Below, piece after piece: positions 53,869-64,000 of a stretch of 64,000 nucleotides of DNA (its first letter is position 1; each line of letters starts with the position of its first letter). Position numbers and translations under genes: made by a program. The notes under the pieces are model-generated. The model was not told the DNA's origin. It saw only the letters and a program-made list of their open reading frames with translations, and did no database searches. The DNA lies in NCBI GenBank assembly GCA_029582165.1, contig CM055892.1, positions 4,622,754-4,686,753 of the forward strand, read 5' to 3'. This DNA is from Portulaca oleracea. Its lineage: Eukaryota > Streptophyta > Magnoliopsida > Caryophyllales > Portulacaceae.

Positions 53869-54566
53869 TTAACGGAAACCGGGGGGTGGTAGACGCTCTA
53901 TAACCTCAACTTTAGCCTTGTCTACTTCGATGCCCCTCGAAGAAATCAAATGACCTAGCACAATACCTTCTTCCACCATGAAGTGGCATTTCTCCCAATT
54001 CAACACTAAGTCAACTTCTTCACAACGGATTAAAACTTTCTCCAAATTCAGCAAACAGTCATCAAAGGTGTTACCATAAACAGAAAAATCATCCATAAAG
54101 ACTTCCATGCATTGTTCAATGAATTCACTAAAAATAGCTATCATGCAACGTTGAAATGTTCCCGGTGCATTACACAACCCAAAAGGCATACGTCGATAAG
54201 CAAATGTACCATATGGGCAAGTGAAAGTAGTGTTTTCTTGATGTGTGGGGTGGATTGGAATTTGGAAGAAACCCGAGTACCCATCTAGAAAACAGAAGTA
54301 CGAGTGACCCGCTAACCTCTCCAACATCTGGTCAATAAAGGGGAGAGGAAAAGGGTCTTCTTTGTTACTTTATTTAATTGACGGTAGTCAATGCACATCC
54401 TCCAACCGGTGATGGTTCGGGTACTAACTAGTTCATTCTTTTCATTCTCAATCACAGTCAAACCACCCTTCTTAGGTACACACTGAACCGGGCTTACCCA
54501 TTCGCTATTTGCGACGGGGAAGATGATCCTAGCAGCTAACAACTTTACTACTTCCTTTTTGACCAC
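53869..54566 (-). pseudogene. Athila reverse transcriptase
   Basis: Two frames overlap at 54312-54327. The first has VSPVQCVPKKGG and GWRMCIDYRQLNKVT; the second has YFCFLDGYSGFFQIPIHP, MPFGLCNAPGTFQRCM and FMDDFSVYGNTF, the Athila form of the catalytic block. A stop at 53869 separates it from RNase H. Confidence 0.9.
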
Positions 54567-55701
54567 CTATTGCATATTAGGGTTTAATCAACGCTGGGGT
54601 TGCCTAGTTGGTTTTGCATCCTCTAATAAATTAATTGAATGCATACATACAGAAGGGGATAAACCTTTCAAATCCTCTATTTTATATCCTAAAGTAGCCC
54701 TATGCTTTCTAAGAAAATCAAGCAACTTGGACAGATCAGAATCATGCAGTTTAGCATTTACAATAACAGGACAAGACATCTCATCATCCAAGAAAGCATA
54801 TTATAGGGAAGGGGGTAAAGGTTTAAGCTCTAAAGGAGTAGAGGATTTATTTAGAGAAGAAAATATACCCTTGTAGATCCATCTTGAATCTCCATACACT
54901 CAATATGAGGCTCGTCAATAATAATCTCCTAATGCATGGGTGATGAATCAAGAAGGTTGGAGAAGAAGGTAATATCGGTGGCGTCGGTCTCAAATTGGAA
55001 ATATTCCAATAGACAAGCTTCCAAAGGATCGTTGCAATTGGATTCAAGTAGATGAGAGTCCTCAATATATTCATCAACAAGGACCTCCATCATATCGATA
55101 GCATAACACGAGTCCCCATACGATGGACCTTTCAACGACCCCTCGAGGTTAAAAATGATGCTTTCATCTCCGACATTCAACGACATACTACAATGCTTCA
55201 CATCGATTATTGCTCCCAGTAGCAAGAAACGACCTTCCCAAAATGATGGGAATGTTATTGTCTTCCTCTATCTCTAAAATCACAAAATCACATGGAATCA
55301 AGAATCGGCCCACTTGGACTAGAATGTCCTCCAATATTCCCAAAGGTTCGTACGGTACGGTCGGCTAATTGAATATTAATTTTCGTAGGAGTTAGATCGT
55401 CAAGATTCAGCTTCTTGCATATAGAATGTGGCATGACGCTCACACTAGCTCCTAAATCACAAAGAGCACGACCAATCCTCATGTCACCAATGGTACAAGG
55501 AATAGAAAAACTCCCGGGGTTGGCTAACTTCTCCGGTGATTTGTTGTCAATAATAGCACTACAATCCGCCGTCAAGTGGATAGTAGATTTCTCTTGAATT
55601 CTCCTTTTACTTGTGAGAAGCTCCTTCAAATGCTTCTTGAAAGATGGGACTTCGGAAAAAGCATCAAGAAATGGAATGTTTACTTGAAGCTTTTTGAGCA
55701 T
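54567..55701 (-). pseudogene. Athila protease and linker to RT
   Basis: The protease site is ALCDLGASVSVMP (D-L-G, usual for Athila), preceded by KFSIPCTIG-like text (GSFSIPCTIGDMRIG). In another frame [18 protein letters not shown] is the protease end. The linker VNAKLHDSDLSKLLDFLRKH, LGYKIEDLKGLSPSVCMH leads to RT. There are several frame changes. Confidence 0.8.
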
Positions 55702-55742
55702 CCCGATGAACTTTGAAAACTTCGCATCGGACTTGGGCTTTG

Positions 55743-57451
55743 CTAACCGCTCGGGAAAAGGGACCGGCGGTAGCTTCGGCTTCTCACTATTTGGATTGGC
55801 TCTTCTTCTATCATTATTCCTTTCCCTTTTCTTACTTTCTCCATCTCCTCTATTTCTTTACTAGCTTCTCCCAACTCCTCCACATGAACTTCCTCATCTC
55901 CCTCTCTCAAAACAACCTCACTCTCCCGTTCCTCTATTAAATCCTCTTCTTCCATGATATCCACCACATCACCCTCTTTATCACCCAAAACATCCTCTAC
56001 CACCATCTTAGGCCCTTCAATCTCCCTACCACTCCTCAATGTAATAACATTAAGTTGCCCCTTGGGGTTCGGTTGAGGTTGGCTAGGGAGGGATTGAGTA
56101 GGTTTTGATTGTTGTGCTATTTGAGCCATTTGTAACTCAAGATTCTTTATGCATGCTTGGTCCCTGTCTTGAGCTAAGAATATCTTATCTTGAGTTAAGG
56201 AAATCTTTTGTAGGATTTGCTCAAAAGAAAGTTCTTGTTGTGATGGTTTGGATACTTGGGAGGTTTGACCATGGTGAGGGTTCTGTTGGTACTGGCGGTG
56301 GTTTTGGTTTGAGAAACCGGGAGGTGGATTATGGTTTTGTGGAGCTTGTTGGTTGTAGGCATAATTCCCACGAGGACGAATATGATTTGAGTTGGGATAG
56401 GAAAGGTTATTGTTAGGATGGATAGCTTGGACTTGCTCGGCTTGATATTCCTCATACCTTTGAAAAGAATGTGGCCCTCCACAAAAATCACACATAAGAG
56501 CTCGGGAATCCGGAATAATCATAGGTACCTCTTGAGCTGCCTTTACTTGCCTCGTAGTCTCTTCCAAGGCCTTCTTGCATCTCTAGAACGACGTTCATGA
56601 AATTTGATAGTAGGATTGCTTTCTAAAGAAGGACCTCCATCTCTAGGACTACGACCGCCTCCCTAATGTGGAGAGTTTTGAGATAACTCATGGAGGAACA
56701 CATTTGCTTCTTCCGCCGTCTTCTTGAGGAACATGCCTCCCGAGGCATGATCAATGGATTCGCGCAAAGAGCTACTTAGTCCGGAATAAAAGTGATGCAA
56801 TAATAACCAATCCTCAAAATTGTGGTGTGGGCACCTCCGTTGGAGACCCTTGAATCTCCCCCACACTTCAAATAATGACTCATCGGATTCTTGTTTGAAA
56901 CTCATGATGGCTTGCCTCAACCTACACGTCTCATCATTGGGGAAAAACCTTTGAAGAAAGTCGCGGCTAAGGGCATCCCATGTAGAATAGGTTCCCGGTG
57001 GACACGTGTTAAGCCACAATAATGCTTTTCCCTTCAAAGTGAGAGGGAAAAACTTCAGCTTCATGTATTCGGAGGTGACTCCATTCACTTGTACGAAACC
57101 GATGCGTTGCTCGAACTTGTTGATGTGGTCGATGGGATTTTCATGCTCTCCTCCATGATACGGAGTGTTCTCAAATATCTCCAACAAATACGGTTTGAAC
57201 CCGAATGATACGTTTGGTGGTAATGGAGGTAATATGATGGGATCACCTCCCGTACCCGACGATGGTAAGGAATATGATGCTAAGGTACGGGGTAGATCTT
57301 GCTCTCCATCAGCCATTGGAATTTCGATCGACTCTCGCTCCCTTTGTTGTCTTCTTCGTCTCGAGTCAGCGTTAGCTTGGTGAATAATACTCTCCGGATT
57401 CGGATTCGGTGGAGTTATAGGAGTTTGGCCTCGTCGAGATCGAGTCCGCAT
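55743..57451 (-). pseudogene. Athila gag
   Basis: The likely start is MRTRSRRG at 57451, inside a longer open frame from 57541. The core reads FENTPYHGGEHENPIDHINK, MKLKFFPLTLKGKALLWLNT, FKQESDESLFEVWGRFKGL and HFYSGLSSSLRESIDHASGG. It stops at 56663, resumes in another frame at 56567 with the knuckle MCDFCGGPHSFQRYEEY (last Cys replaced by Tyr), a long Asn/Gln/Pro-rich stretch, LNVITLRSGREI near 56040, and a Glu-rich tail to 55743. Confidence 0.88.
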
Positions 57452-57564
57452 GCACAAAAGGAACACAAGAGTCAAATTCCCAATAACCAAGAATAACATA
57501 ATCTCTAGCCATTGAAATGATCTTAAACAACCTAAAAACAAAAAGCTAAGCTAGGTGCGCTTGC

Positions 57565-57582
57565 TCCCCGGCAACGGCGTCA
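57565..57582 (-). other. Athila primer binding site
   Basis: TGACGCCGTTGCCGGGGA on the minus strand, tRNA-Asp type with one mismatch, three bases inside the LTR. Confidence 0.8.
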
Positions 57583-57585
57583 TTT

Positions 57586-59250
57586 TGTGTAAAGCGGTTT
57601 ATTAGGACCTCGGTAATGTCGTTCTCTCTCAGGGAGCTAGGGGCCTTGGCTAAAACTAATCGACACTAGGTAAGGTTTAAGATCATCGGGTAACAAGCAG
57701 ATTATGATGGCGAACAGAACAAACACAACTATAGTTCAGTCAAATGGGAACTATAGGCGTCGGGAGATTTCGGGACGCAAACGGTGATTAGGAAGAGGGT
57801 TTCGCAACTAGAAAGCAACAGAATAGTGGAATAAAATGACAATCCCGTTAAAATAAACCCACCGGATTTCCTTTTTCAAGGATAATATGGATTAACTTCC
57901 TACAAGCCCACCACGGACCCGGAGGGTTAAAAGAACGGGACTCTCTAGTTAGCTCCTATCCACTTTCGTGAATAGAATTCTAACTATCCCAATTCCTACC
58001 ATCCAACCCAAGTGTTGGATGTATTTGGGATCTTTCGTACCCCGAATACATCCCACTTGAGGGAAGAATAGGAGTGGAAAGTTGATTCCACTACGAATTA
58101 CCTCCTAAGTTGCTAACCTAATCTAAATACACCATTCACATCCTTAGTTTCTCCCTAACCCATAAGGGTTCTAGCCTCTAATCATCTTATCTAGCATGCT
58201 AAACATAATAATAACTTCATACATGCTTCAAATAGAAAGTATCTAGAAATTCCAAGCAACAATACTAACAATCAACAAACACCAAGTAATCTAACAACAA
58301 AAACAGAGATTAAAGAGTAATTAGGTGAACTAAAAAGAGTAAGAGTTAAGAAATGCTCATTAATTTGATGCCGAAAGAAGATACTCCAGAATAATAAGAA
58401 TCCAATGCTTCAAAGATAAAATAAGTCTTCAAATCTTCAATAGAAATCCAGCAAAATGCAGTACAAGAACAATAGTTGAAAGCTAAAATGTGATAAAAGT
58501 TCTTTCTAAAATCTCCCCTAAAAACCTAGATTAATCCCTAATAATCTCCTCCCCAAAAAAAGTCTCTCAGGCTAAAAGACCTCAAAACAATATATACAAG
58601 CTAAGTTAGTTACTCAAAACTCGTCAATTCATTAAGCAGCAAAATGAGAATCTGCAGAGGACCGTAGGTACGGTTTATGAGACTGTGGCTACGGTCCTGC
58701 GTAACTCCTGCAGATTTCGCTCTTCTTCGCAGCACCGCAGGCGCGGTGTGACAAGACCGTGGGTGCGGTCTGGCGATTTAGGTCAGGTGAGATTTCTCTC
58801 CTTCGCAGCGTTGTGGGTGCGGTCCCCTGAGACCGTGGGTACGGTCAAGCTCGAGCACTTCACCTGCTGCTCATGTCCTGCACCCACCGTAGCTGCCGTA
58901 TCCTGAGACCGTGGGTACGGTCAAGCTCGGTCACTTCACCTTGTCATTCCTTACACCCACCGTGGGTGGGTAATCAGGACCGTGGGTACGGTCAGGCTCG
59001 GCCAGCTTGATTCAGCAAAGTCTAGCTTTTTATCCTCTCGACATGTCCAGCCTTCCCGCGTCCTTTACTTTTGCCTTGACCATGACCCGGGAAATCTCGA
59101 GATTCCCAAAGTAGCTACAAAATGGCCATTTTTACCATGTTTTGAGATAATCTCTGGAATCTACAAAATAACCAAAAATGTATTAAAAGTTATTAAATTA
59201 AACCATGAAACGAGTCAAAAGCCTAAGGATTTAGGCGGTATTTAGACACA
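57586..59250 (-). repeat. Athila 5' LTR (about 1665 bp)
   Basis: Boundaries TGTGTAAAG and TTTAGACACA are inferred from the PBS position and inverted ends. A TATATA site lies near 58590-58597 (minus strand), with the palindrome cluster 58661-58993 directly upstream in the element's orientation. Confidence 0.7.
58661..58993. promoter_or_regulatory. ACCGT-ACGGT palindrome cluster in Athila LTR
   Basis: ACCGTAGGTACGGT at 58661-58674, and GACCGTGGGTACGGTC three times at 58831-58846, 58907-58922 and 58978-58993, spaced 76 and 71 bp, in a degenerate tandem repeat of about 75 bp. D1 has the equivalent at 51380-51650 with some sites mutated. Confidence 0.6.
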
Positions 59251-59381
59251 AAATTGGGTCTAAACTTACGGCAGTGACGCCCAGTTGGAAAGAAAAAAAA
59301 AAAAGAGACTTCCGCTGAGTTTTCCGTTAACATTAGTTTGACTTTGACTTTTCATATTTGAATTTCCGGGGCGTTACAGAA

Positions 59382-59393
59382 TGGTATCAGAGT
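59382..59393 (+). other. Tekay-like primer binding site
   Basis: TGGTATCAGAGT, iMet type, three bases after the LTR end GGGGCGTTACA (59378). The D1 counterpart at 52084 is TGGTATAAGAGT. Confidence 0.8.
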
Positions 59394-60374
59394 TCTGGGT
59401 TTCAACCTGGTAGCTCCTAAGTGTCCCTTAGGTTTAGTTAGACCTTAGGAAGCTACATTCGGAGTGATAAGTGTAGGATGGGGGTATGGAATGTTTGTCT
59501 ATTTCTTGGATTTCTTATATGTTGCAAGTGCGTGCTTGATTATTTTATTTTTCATATGTTGGGTTGTATATCGTCGCCTTTGCTATGAGCATGAGACTTT
59601 AGCTCCTCTGAAAGACTTAAAAGCTTGAGGTGGGTGCGGAATATAGTCCCGAGGAAGGCCTGGAACCAGAAGAAGACCTCTTATGAGAATTCAGAGGCCG
59701 AGAGAAGACTTGACCATACGAGGAACCGTCGCTGGAGATTTTAGGTTGCAGAGAAGGTAGCCTCAATGAAAGACCGAGCCTTAAGATGAGGCTCTGGTAG
59801 AGTTCAAGGTGGAAGCACACTCCGAGGAGGACTCGAGGGATGAGTTTGACGATCCTGATTGGACCCCAATCGCGGTCCGCAAGAACCCTTTTTCGTATGA
59901 AAATACTCTAAGTAGAGTTAGTAAAAGAGTAGTGGGATTAGTCCCAAGTAGTAATACTTACATGTAATTAGTTTTTGATTGTTTAAATTTATAACCGTGT
60001 GGTTTGTTGCTTTTGTTAGCCCAGTTAGGAGAGAATGAAACTTTATGTTATGCTCGAGTGCAAGTGATATGAAGTAATGAATTTCTTTTCTGGAGCTATT
60101 GTTATAATCTTATGAAAGTGGAAAGATGTGGGAAAATGATCAAGTGAAATGTGGAGTTAATCTCAAAGATGGAACCCTTGAATTTTGTTGCAAGTACAAA
60201 AGTGTTGAAATGTGATGCTATTAAATGTAATTAGAGTTAAAGTTATGTTTATGGTTTTGTTACTTGTCGAGTTCTTTTATGTTTTAGTCTAATATGAGTA
60301 GTTAACTTCAGAATTCGTATTTACGTTGTGAGAATAAGAACCCTAGTAGTCTAAATCGACCCCTTTAAACCAGG
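59394..60374 (+). other. Tekay-like leader
   Basis: About 980 bp without ORFs before the gag ATG at 60375. The first 610 bp also exist in D1. Confidence 0.6.
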
Positions 60375-61499
60375 ATGTCAGACACGAACGGTTCTCACTC
60401 CAATAATGTTACCCGAGAGCGTACACCAGCTGCGGCCGAACAACGCCCTCAAACCGCGACTGAACTGCGCCAACGTTATGCTCACTTGTTATCAGGGTCG
60501 AGTGCAACAACACCAGGGAACGACCTTGCTAGCATGCTAATGATTGAGATGCTGAACAAGCACGAGGACCTACTGAGGAAAGTGGTGGATCGACAAGGAG
60601 GAGAAAAGGAAGATGATCCCTTCGCTCTCCTCCACAGGCTCAATAGCTTTAACTCGCCCACTTACACAGGGGTAGCTGACCCCAAGGTCTTTGAAGATTA
60701 GGTTAGGGAGATTGAAAAGATTTTCGATACAACACGCTGTCCCGAGGAGTTAAAGGTGGATTTTGCTGCGTACCACCTGAAGGAGGAGGCCGATCTATGG
60801 TGGGCCAGTGCGAAAGAGATACGGACCGAACCAGGTTTCGATTGGAACCATTTTAAGGTGGTGCTGAAGGATCAGTTTTATCCCATGTCCCTACAAAAGG
60901 CTAAAGAAAGGGAATTCATGGACCTACGCCAAAGGGAGCTTAGTGTGCTCGCTTATTCTGCTAAGTTCACCGAGCTATCTCGGTTTGCACCTGCCCTTGT
61001 GTCTAGTGAAAAATTGATGATGGATCGCTTCTGGGATGGATTGAACTGCAGGATTCAGGACCGGATGTCATCACATGATTTCACTTCCTACCAGAACATG
61101 TTGAACGTTACCCTCACTATGGAAAGGGTAATGCACAACATGGAACAACAACTTGGCATTCAGGGGCTCAAGAGGAAGGAACGGCCCCATTCGAACCCAC
61201 CTCAACCCTACCAAGGGAAGAGGTTCCGCCCCAACAATTGGCAAAACAATAAGTCTTCATGACGTACGTCCTCGAATGTCCCGACCTGCCGAAACTGTGG
61301 CCGACCTGGGCATTATGCTCGAGATTGTAGAACGAGGGTTGTAAGGGGAGGGTGCTTTAAGTGTGGAAGCTCCCAACATGACGTAAGACAATGTCCTCAG
61401 TTGACCTCGGAGGGCTATGACAATGAAAGCAATGGAAATTATGGGAACAATGAAAACCTGAAGGCCTCACCTTTAAGATATCAAGAACCTGGAAAGTAG
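60375..61499 (+). pseudogene. Tekay-like gag with two zinc knuckles
   Basis: MSDTNGSHSNN starts the frame. TAG at 60699-60701 (Trp expected before VREIEKIF) and TGA at 61260-61262 are the only breaks in an otherwise single frame. The core reads VDFAAYHLKEEADLWWASAK, FDWNHFKVVLKDQFYPMSLQ and FAPALVSSEKLMMDRFWDGL. Two CCHC knuckles follow, CRNCGRPGHYARDC and CFKCGSSQHDVRQC (61289-61392). It ends EPGK and stop at 61499, with no protease after it. Confidence 0.85.
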
Positions 61500-61555
61500 A
61501 AGAGGAAATGAGAGCAAAGTACCCTCACCTGTTTCACTCTTAAAGGTACGTCAAG

Positions 61556-61693
61556 TTTCGAGGACGAAACTTCTTTTAAGGATGTAATGATGTAAGACCT
61601 CGAGTTTTAGGAAGGACGGAACCGTTGGGATGATTACCGAATCGTTAGGCCTATGTTAAATTTTCGAGGACGAAACTTCTTTTAAGGAGGTAA
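61556..61693 (+). repeat. Duplicated PPT / LTR-start segment
   Basis: TTTCGAGGACGAAACTTC, TTTTAAGGA, and TAATGATGTAA occur twice, 106 bp apart (LTR start TGATGTAA at 61588 and 61694). GAGGACGAAACTTC-TTTTAAGGAGG is the usual end of Tekay/Del elements before the 3' LTR. Confidence 0.75.
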
Positions 61694-64000
61694 TGATGTA
61701 AAACCCCGAAAAATCCAAAGGTGTTGACCGTGACGACATTAGTAAATTAGGTTTGACTCCGTTAATTGTTAATTATTCGTTTGTGGTTATTTTTGCTAAC
61801 ACTTGAGCTCGTAGGATCATTGAGGGACTAACAAGGGTATTTTAGTAATTTTCTACATGCATGAGATAGCATGGGAGTAAGGGTAAATTGTTAATTTCGT
61901 GTGTTGTTATTATTATTAGTATTTATAAATAATTATTATTATTATAATTATTATTATTATTGTTAATGTGATTATTACTATTATTGTGTGAGTATTATTA
62001 TTATGTGATTATTAATAATATTATGTGATTTATTGTTATTACTATTTCTTATTAATATTAGTAGTTCTATTTTATTAGTAATAGTATGGTTAGTTAGTGA
62101 TAACTATTATTATAGTATTAGTAATTGTAAAGCTTCTCTTTATTAGAGTTGGTTAGAGCGTAGAATTTCTTTTGGTTAAAAGAGTTTGTTAGGGTTAGGT
62201 TAGGATTATTGTTAGATTAGGGTTGAGAGTTTGAGTTAATAGTCTTTTAACCTAAGGGTCAAAAACAAACCTACGCACTCCCTTTGTTTCTCTTCCCACT
62301 CTCCTCCTCTCTCTCTTTTCTCTCCCTCCTTTGGTTGGCTGCGCAATTACAACCCCGAGGCCCCTCCTTGTTTTCTCTCTCCCGGGTATCTACTCACAAT
62401 CACTCCGCCGCTCACCACAACCGGCCACCACAACCTCTCGTTACATCGCACCACCACCCGGCATCCGCTTGACCACCGAGCACCACCCTAAGCCCCACCA
62501 GACCACCACCCCCAAGCCCGGAAACGAGGTCTTCCGTGATTGCCGCTACCGTCGTTGTGTGCTGTGTGCGTGATCCCATCACCGCCGCTGGCCACCACAC
62601 TACCTCGCTGCTGTCCCAGACTCATCCTCACCGCCATCAGCCAGCCTCGGCCTCCTCTCACTCTTGTGGTTGGGTATAAACTTTTGCCTTGACCTATGTG
62701 ATGTTGGGTAGATTTGTAGTATTAATGCATGATTAGCACGTATAGTTGGTTATTAATACATGTTTACTATTATTACTTTTTTATATATTAGTAAGTAACC
62801 ATGTATTTAGGGTGTTATTATTATCATTACTATTGTTATGTATTAGCAAGTATTGTCATCTGTTTAGGGTTGGTTAATGCATTGTAGTAGTATTACATAA
62901 AATCATGTGTAGTTAGGTTAGTAATACATGTTTGAGTATGAACTATGAATTGTATTAGGGATGCATGTTAGAATTAAGTGAGTTCGTTGTGAGTTGTATG
63001 TTTGCACCCATTAATCACAAAGTCTTACGTACCCACCTTTGATTTTTAGTTATTTTTGCTTGTGTTAGTACTGTTGTGTTTTTCTATTTATTTATTTATT
63101 TACTTATTTATTTATTTTGTAAAATTTTAATGGGAAAATTTGTTCTTTCGTTATAATTATTCGTTTGATTATTTGAGTCATTGTTTGATAGTAAATTTGG
63201 ATTTGTATGTTGGTATGGTTGTGTTTAATTCTAGGTGTGATTATGGTAGGAAGTTGATGTTTGGACCCTGGTTGGATTAGATTAAATACCCTTACCCTTA
63301 ATCACTGTTTTAAGCCCAAATTAAGACCCCGGGATCGAATGGTGAAAGTTAGAACCGAAATTACCAATTATATGGGAACTGGGAACGGGACAGTTTCGAT
63401 AGGGTATAAATAATGGTCACGACGAGAATTATAGTCGTCCTTTGATCGAACCCTTTGAACTGGAGGTTTCCTCGGATGTTAGCTTTCATGGAAATTTTGC
63501 GGATTGGATTTTGGAGTTGTACAAGTCGAGTTATACCCTGATTACCAGACCTAGGTCAGATCTGGATAATTTAAATTGATGACTGTTCTGAGGACCTTAG
63601 AGGGTGTTTTTGGTCTCAAATTCAACATAAGAGTTTTAGTAGACATCCCGAGGTTTCCGAAAAGACCAAAATCAGACCCATAGGATGTCGGGAAGTCAAG
63701 TTAAGACCCTTTTTATGTGGATGTTGTAATATGTTTTGTTGATATTAATTATTAGTGAATGTATTGTTGAGTGAAAAGGTTGTTTTGGTTTTATTATGTG
63801 ATTACTTGAAATGTTGTGGGTAATTTAAAGTGTAAATTCATGAATTATGGGAACCTGTAGTGTTCCTAGGGGAGGATTAGGTAGAAGGTAGTTAATACTT
63901 ACTTCGAAGGGCGCGTTTTGATTAGAATAATTATTTCTATTTTAGGCCCGAGCTAATTCGTGTCGTTAGTGAGCTCAAGTGTGTTCGTTTTTGCTGTGAA
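61694..64000 (+). repeat. Tekay-like 3' LTR, cut by window end
   Basis: Starts TGATGTAAAACCCCG after the PPT. More than 2.3 kb long, which fits the long LTRs of this group. It contains an AT-rich ATTATT repeat stretch (61905-62060) and a C-rich block (62280-62660) whose short ORFs are not convincing. Its end (GGGGCGTTACA expected) lies past the window. Confidence 0.65.

Larger units (their letters stand above)
52985..59250 (-). mobile_element. Athila element, 3' part lost in integrase
   Basis: The minus strand gives LTR (59250-57586), tRNA-Asp type PBS, gag, protease, RT, RNase H and the start of integrase. At 52985-52994 it passes into Tekay leader sequence. The integrase core, any env-like ORF and the adjoining 3' LTR are missing. 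Codon lesions are present in most domains. Confidence 0.85.
58068..60007. repeat. D2: second copy of the fused segment
   Basis: Matches D1 (50784-52994) throughout, minus the 278 bp MITE and one TSD copy. It continues at its right end into the Tekay leader and gag, so D2 holds the original order. Confidence 0.85.
59251..64000 (+). mobile_element. Tekay-like chromovirus with gag only
   Basis: A short LTR end (59251-59378) is followed by an iMet PBS, a 1 kb leader, gag with two zinc knuckles and, directly after gag, the 3' PPT (repeated) and a long LTR running to the window end. Protease to integrase are absent. The upstream part of its 5' LTR is replaced by the Athila insertion. Confidence 0.8.

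Noticed and set aside
50784..60007. D1 and D2 as LTR pair of a single large element
   Set aside because: Each contains an internal LTR end, a primer site and leader, and the coding between them is minus-strand Athila with its own LTR and PBS. A tandem duplication explains the layout better.
62284..62600. Ser/Pro/His-rich ORFs in the C-rich block
   Set aside because: They lie within the 3' LTR of the Tekay-like element in a low-complexity C-rich stretch, on both strands.

Overview
The window is repeat-rich plant nuclear DNA. It shows Ty3/Gypsy elements of the Tat, Athila, CRM-like and Tekay-like types, a plant L1-type LINE, Copia remnants, and hAT, MULE and Tourist-type DNA transposons. Together with AT-rich filler and (TA)n and (CT)n tracts, this points to a flowering plant, most likely a dicot; I cannot name the species. 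I found no intact host gene. Almost every coding region is a transposon gene, and nearly all are broken.

Layout. (1) 1-11084: a minus-strand Tat-lineage element (Tat1). It has a 1.8 kb LTR, a tRNA-Arg type primer site, gag-protease, a pol that has lost most of RT and RNase H, integrase, and on the opposite strand a spliced DUF7745/plant-mobile-domain-like gene with its own TATA box. (2) 11085-14565: a minus-strand non-autonomous Athila-related element (Athila-NA copy 1), broken by Tat1 and by a 1.3 kb MULE-like element with perfect 117 bp TIRs. (3) 14566-16528: chromovirus fragments. (4) 16529-22896: mostly unannotatable sequence with a (TA)n tract, an inverted pair of Copia RNase H tails and a possible papain-like relic. 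(5) 22897-29469: a complete Athila-NA copy 2, plus strand, with both LTRs, PBS, a gag-like acidic ORF and a TSD. (6) 29470-34184: an island of small DNA transposons (Tourist, hAT, MULE and another MITE), three of them with clean TSDs. (7) 34185-42175: a second Tat element (Tat2) that kept only gag and carries two tandem-repeat arrays in its 3' region. (8) 42176-43507: a LINE fragment. (9) 43578-49756: a complete CRM-like chromovirus with 819 bp LTRs and a perfect CTAGA TSD, inserted in the leader of a third Tat copy. (10) 50784-60007: two direct copies (D1, D2) of a fused Athila-LTR/Tekay-leader segment flanking a truncated Athila. D1 carries a hAT MITE whose empty site is preserved in D2. (11) 59251-64000: a Tekay-like element with gag but no pol, running off the window.

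How the parts relate. The locus is a nest of insertions whose relative order can be read: a chromovirus RT was hit by Athila-NA, which was then hit by the MULE and by Tat1; the LINE was hit by Tat2; the Tat3 leader was hit by the CRM-like element; a Tekay LTR was hit by Athila, the junction was tandem-duplicated, and a hAT MITE followed. Four of the main LTR elements (Athila-NA, Tat1, Tat2, Tekay-like) lack part or all of pol and could move only with enzymes supplied in trans.

The most interesting signal is that three unrelated LTR families each carry a cluster of their own GC-rich palindrome just upstream of the LTR TATA box. The Tat1 palindrome also sits upstream of the TATA box of the antisense gene, which suggests one control element shared by the LTR promoter and the internal antisense promoter.
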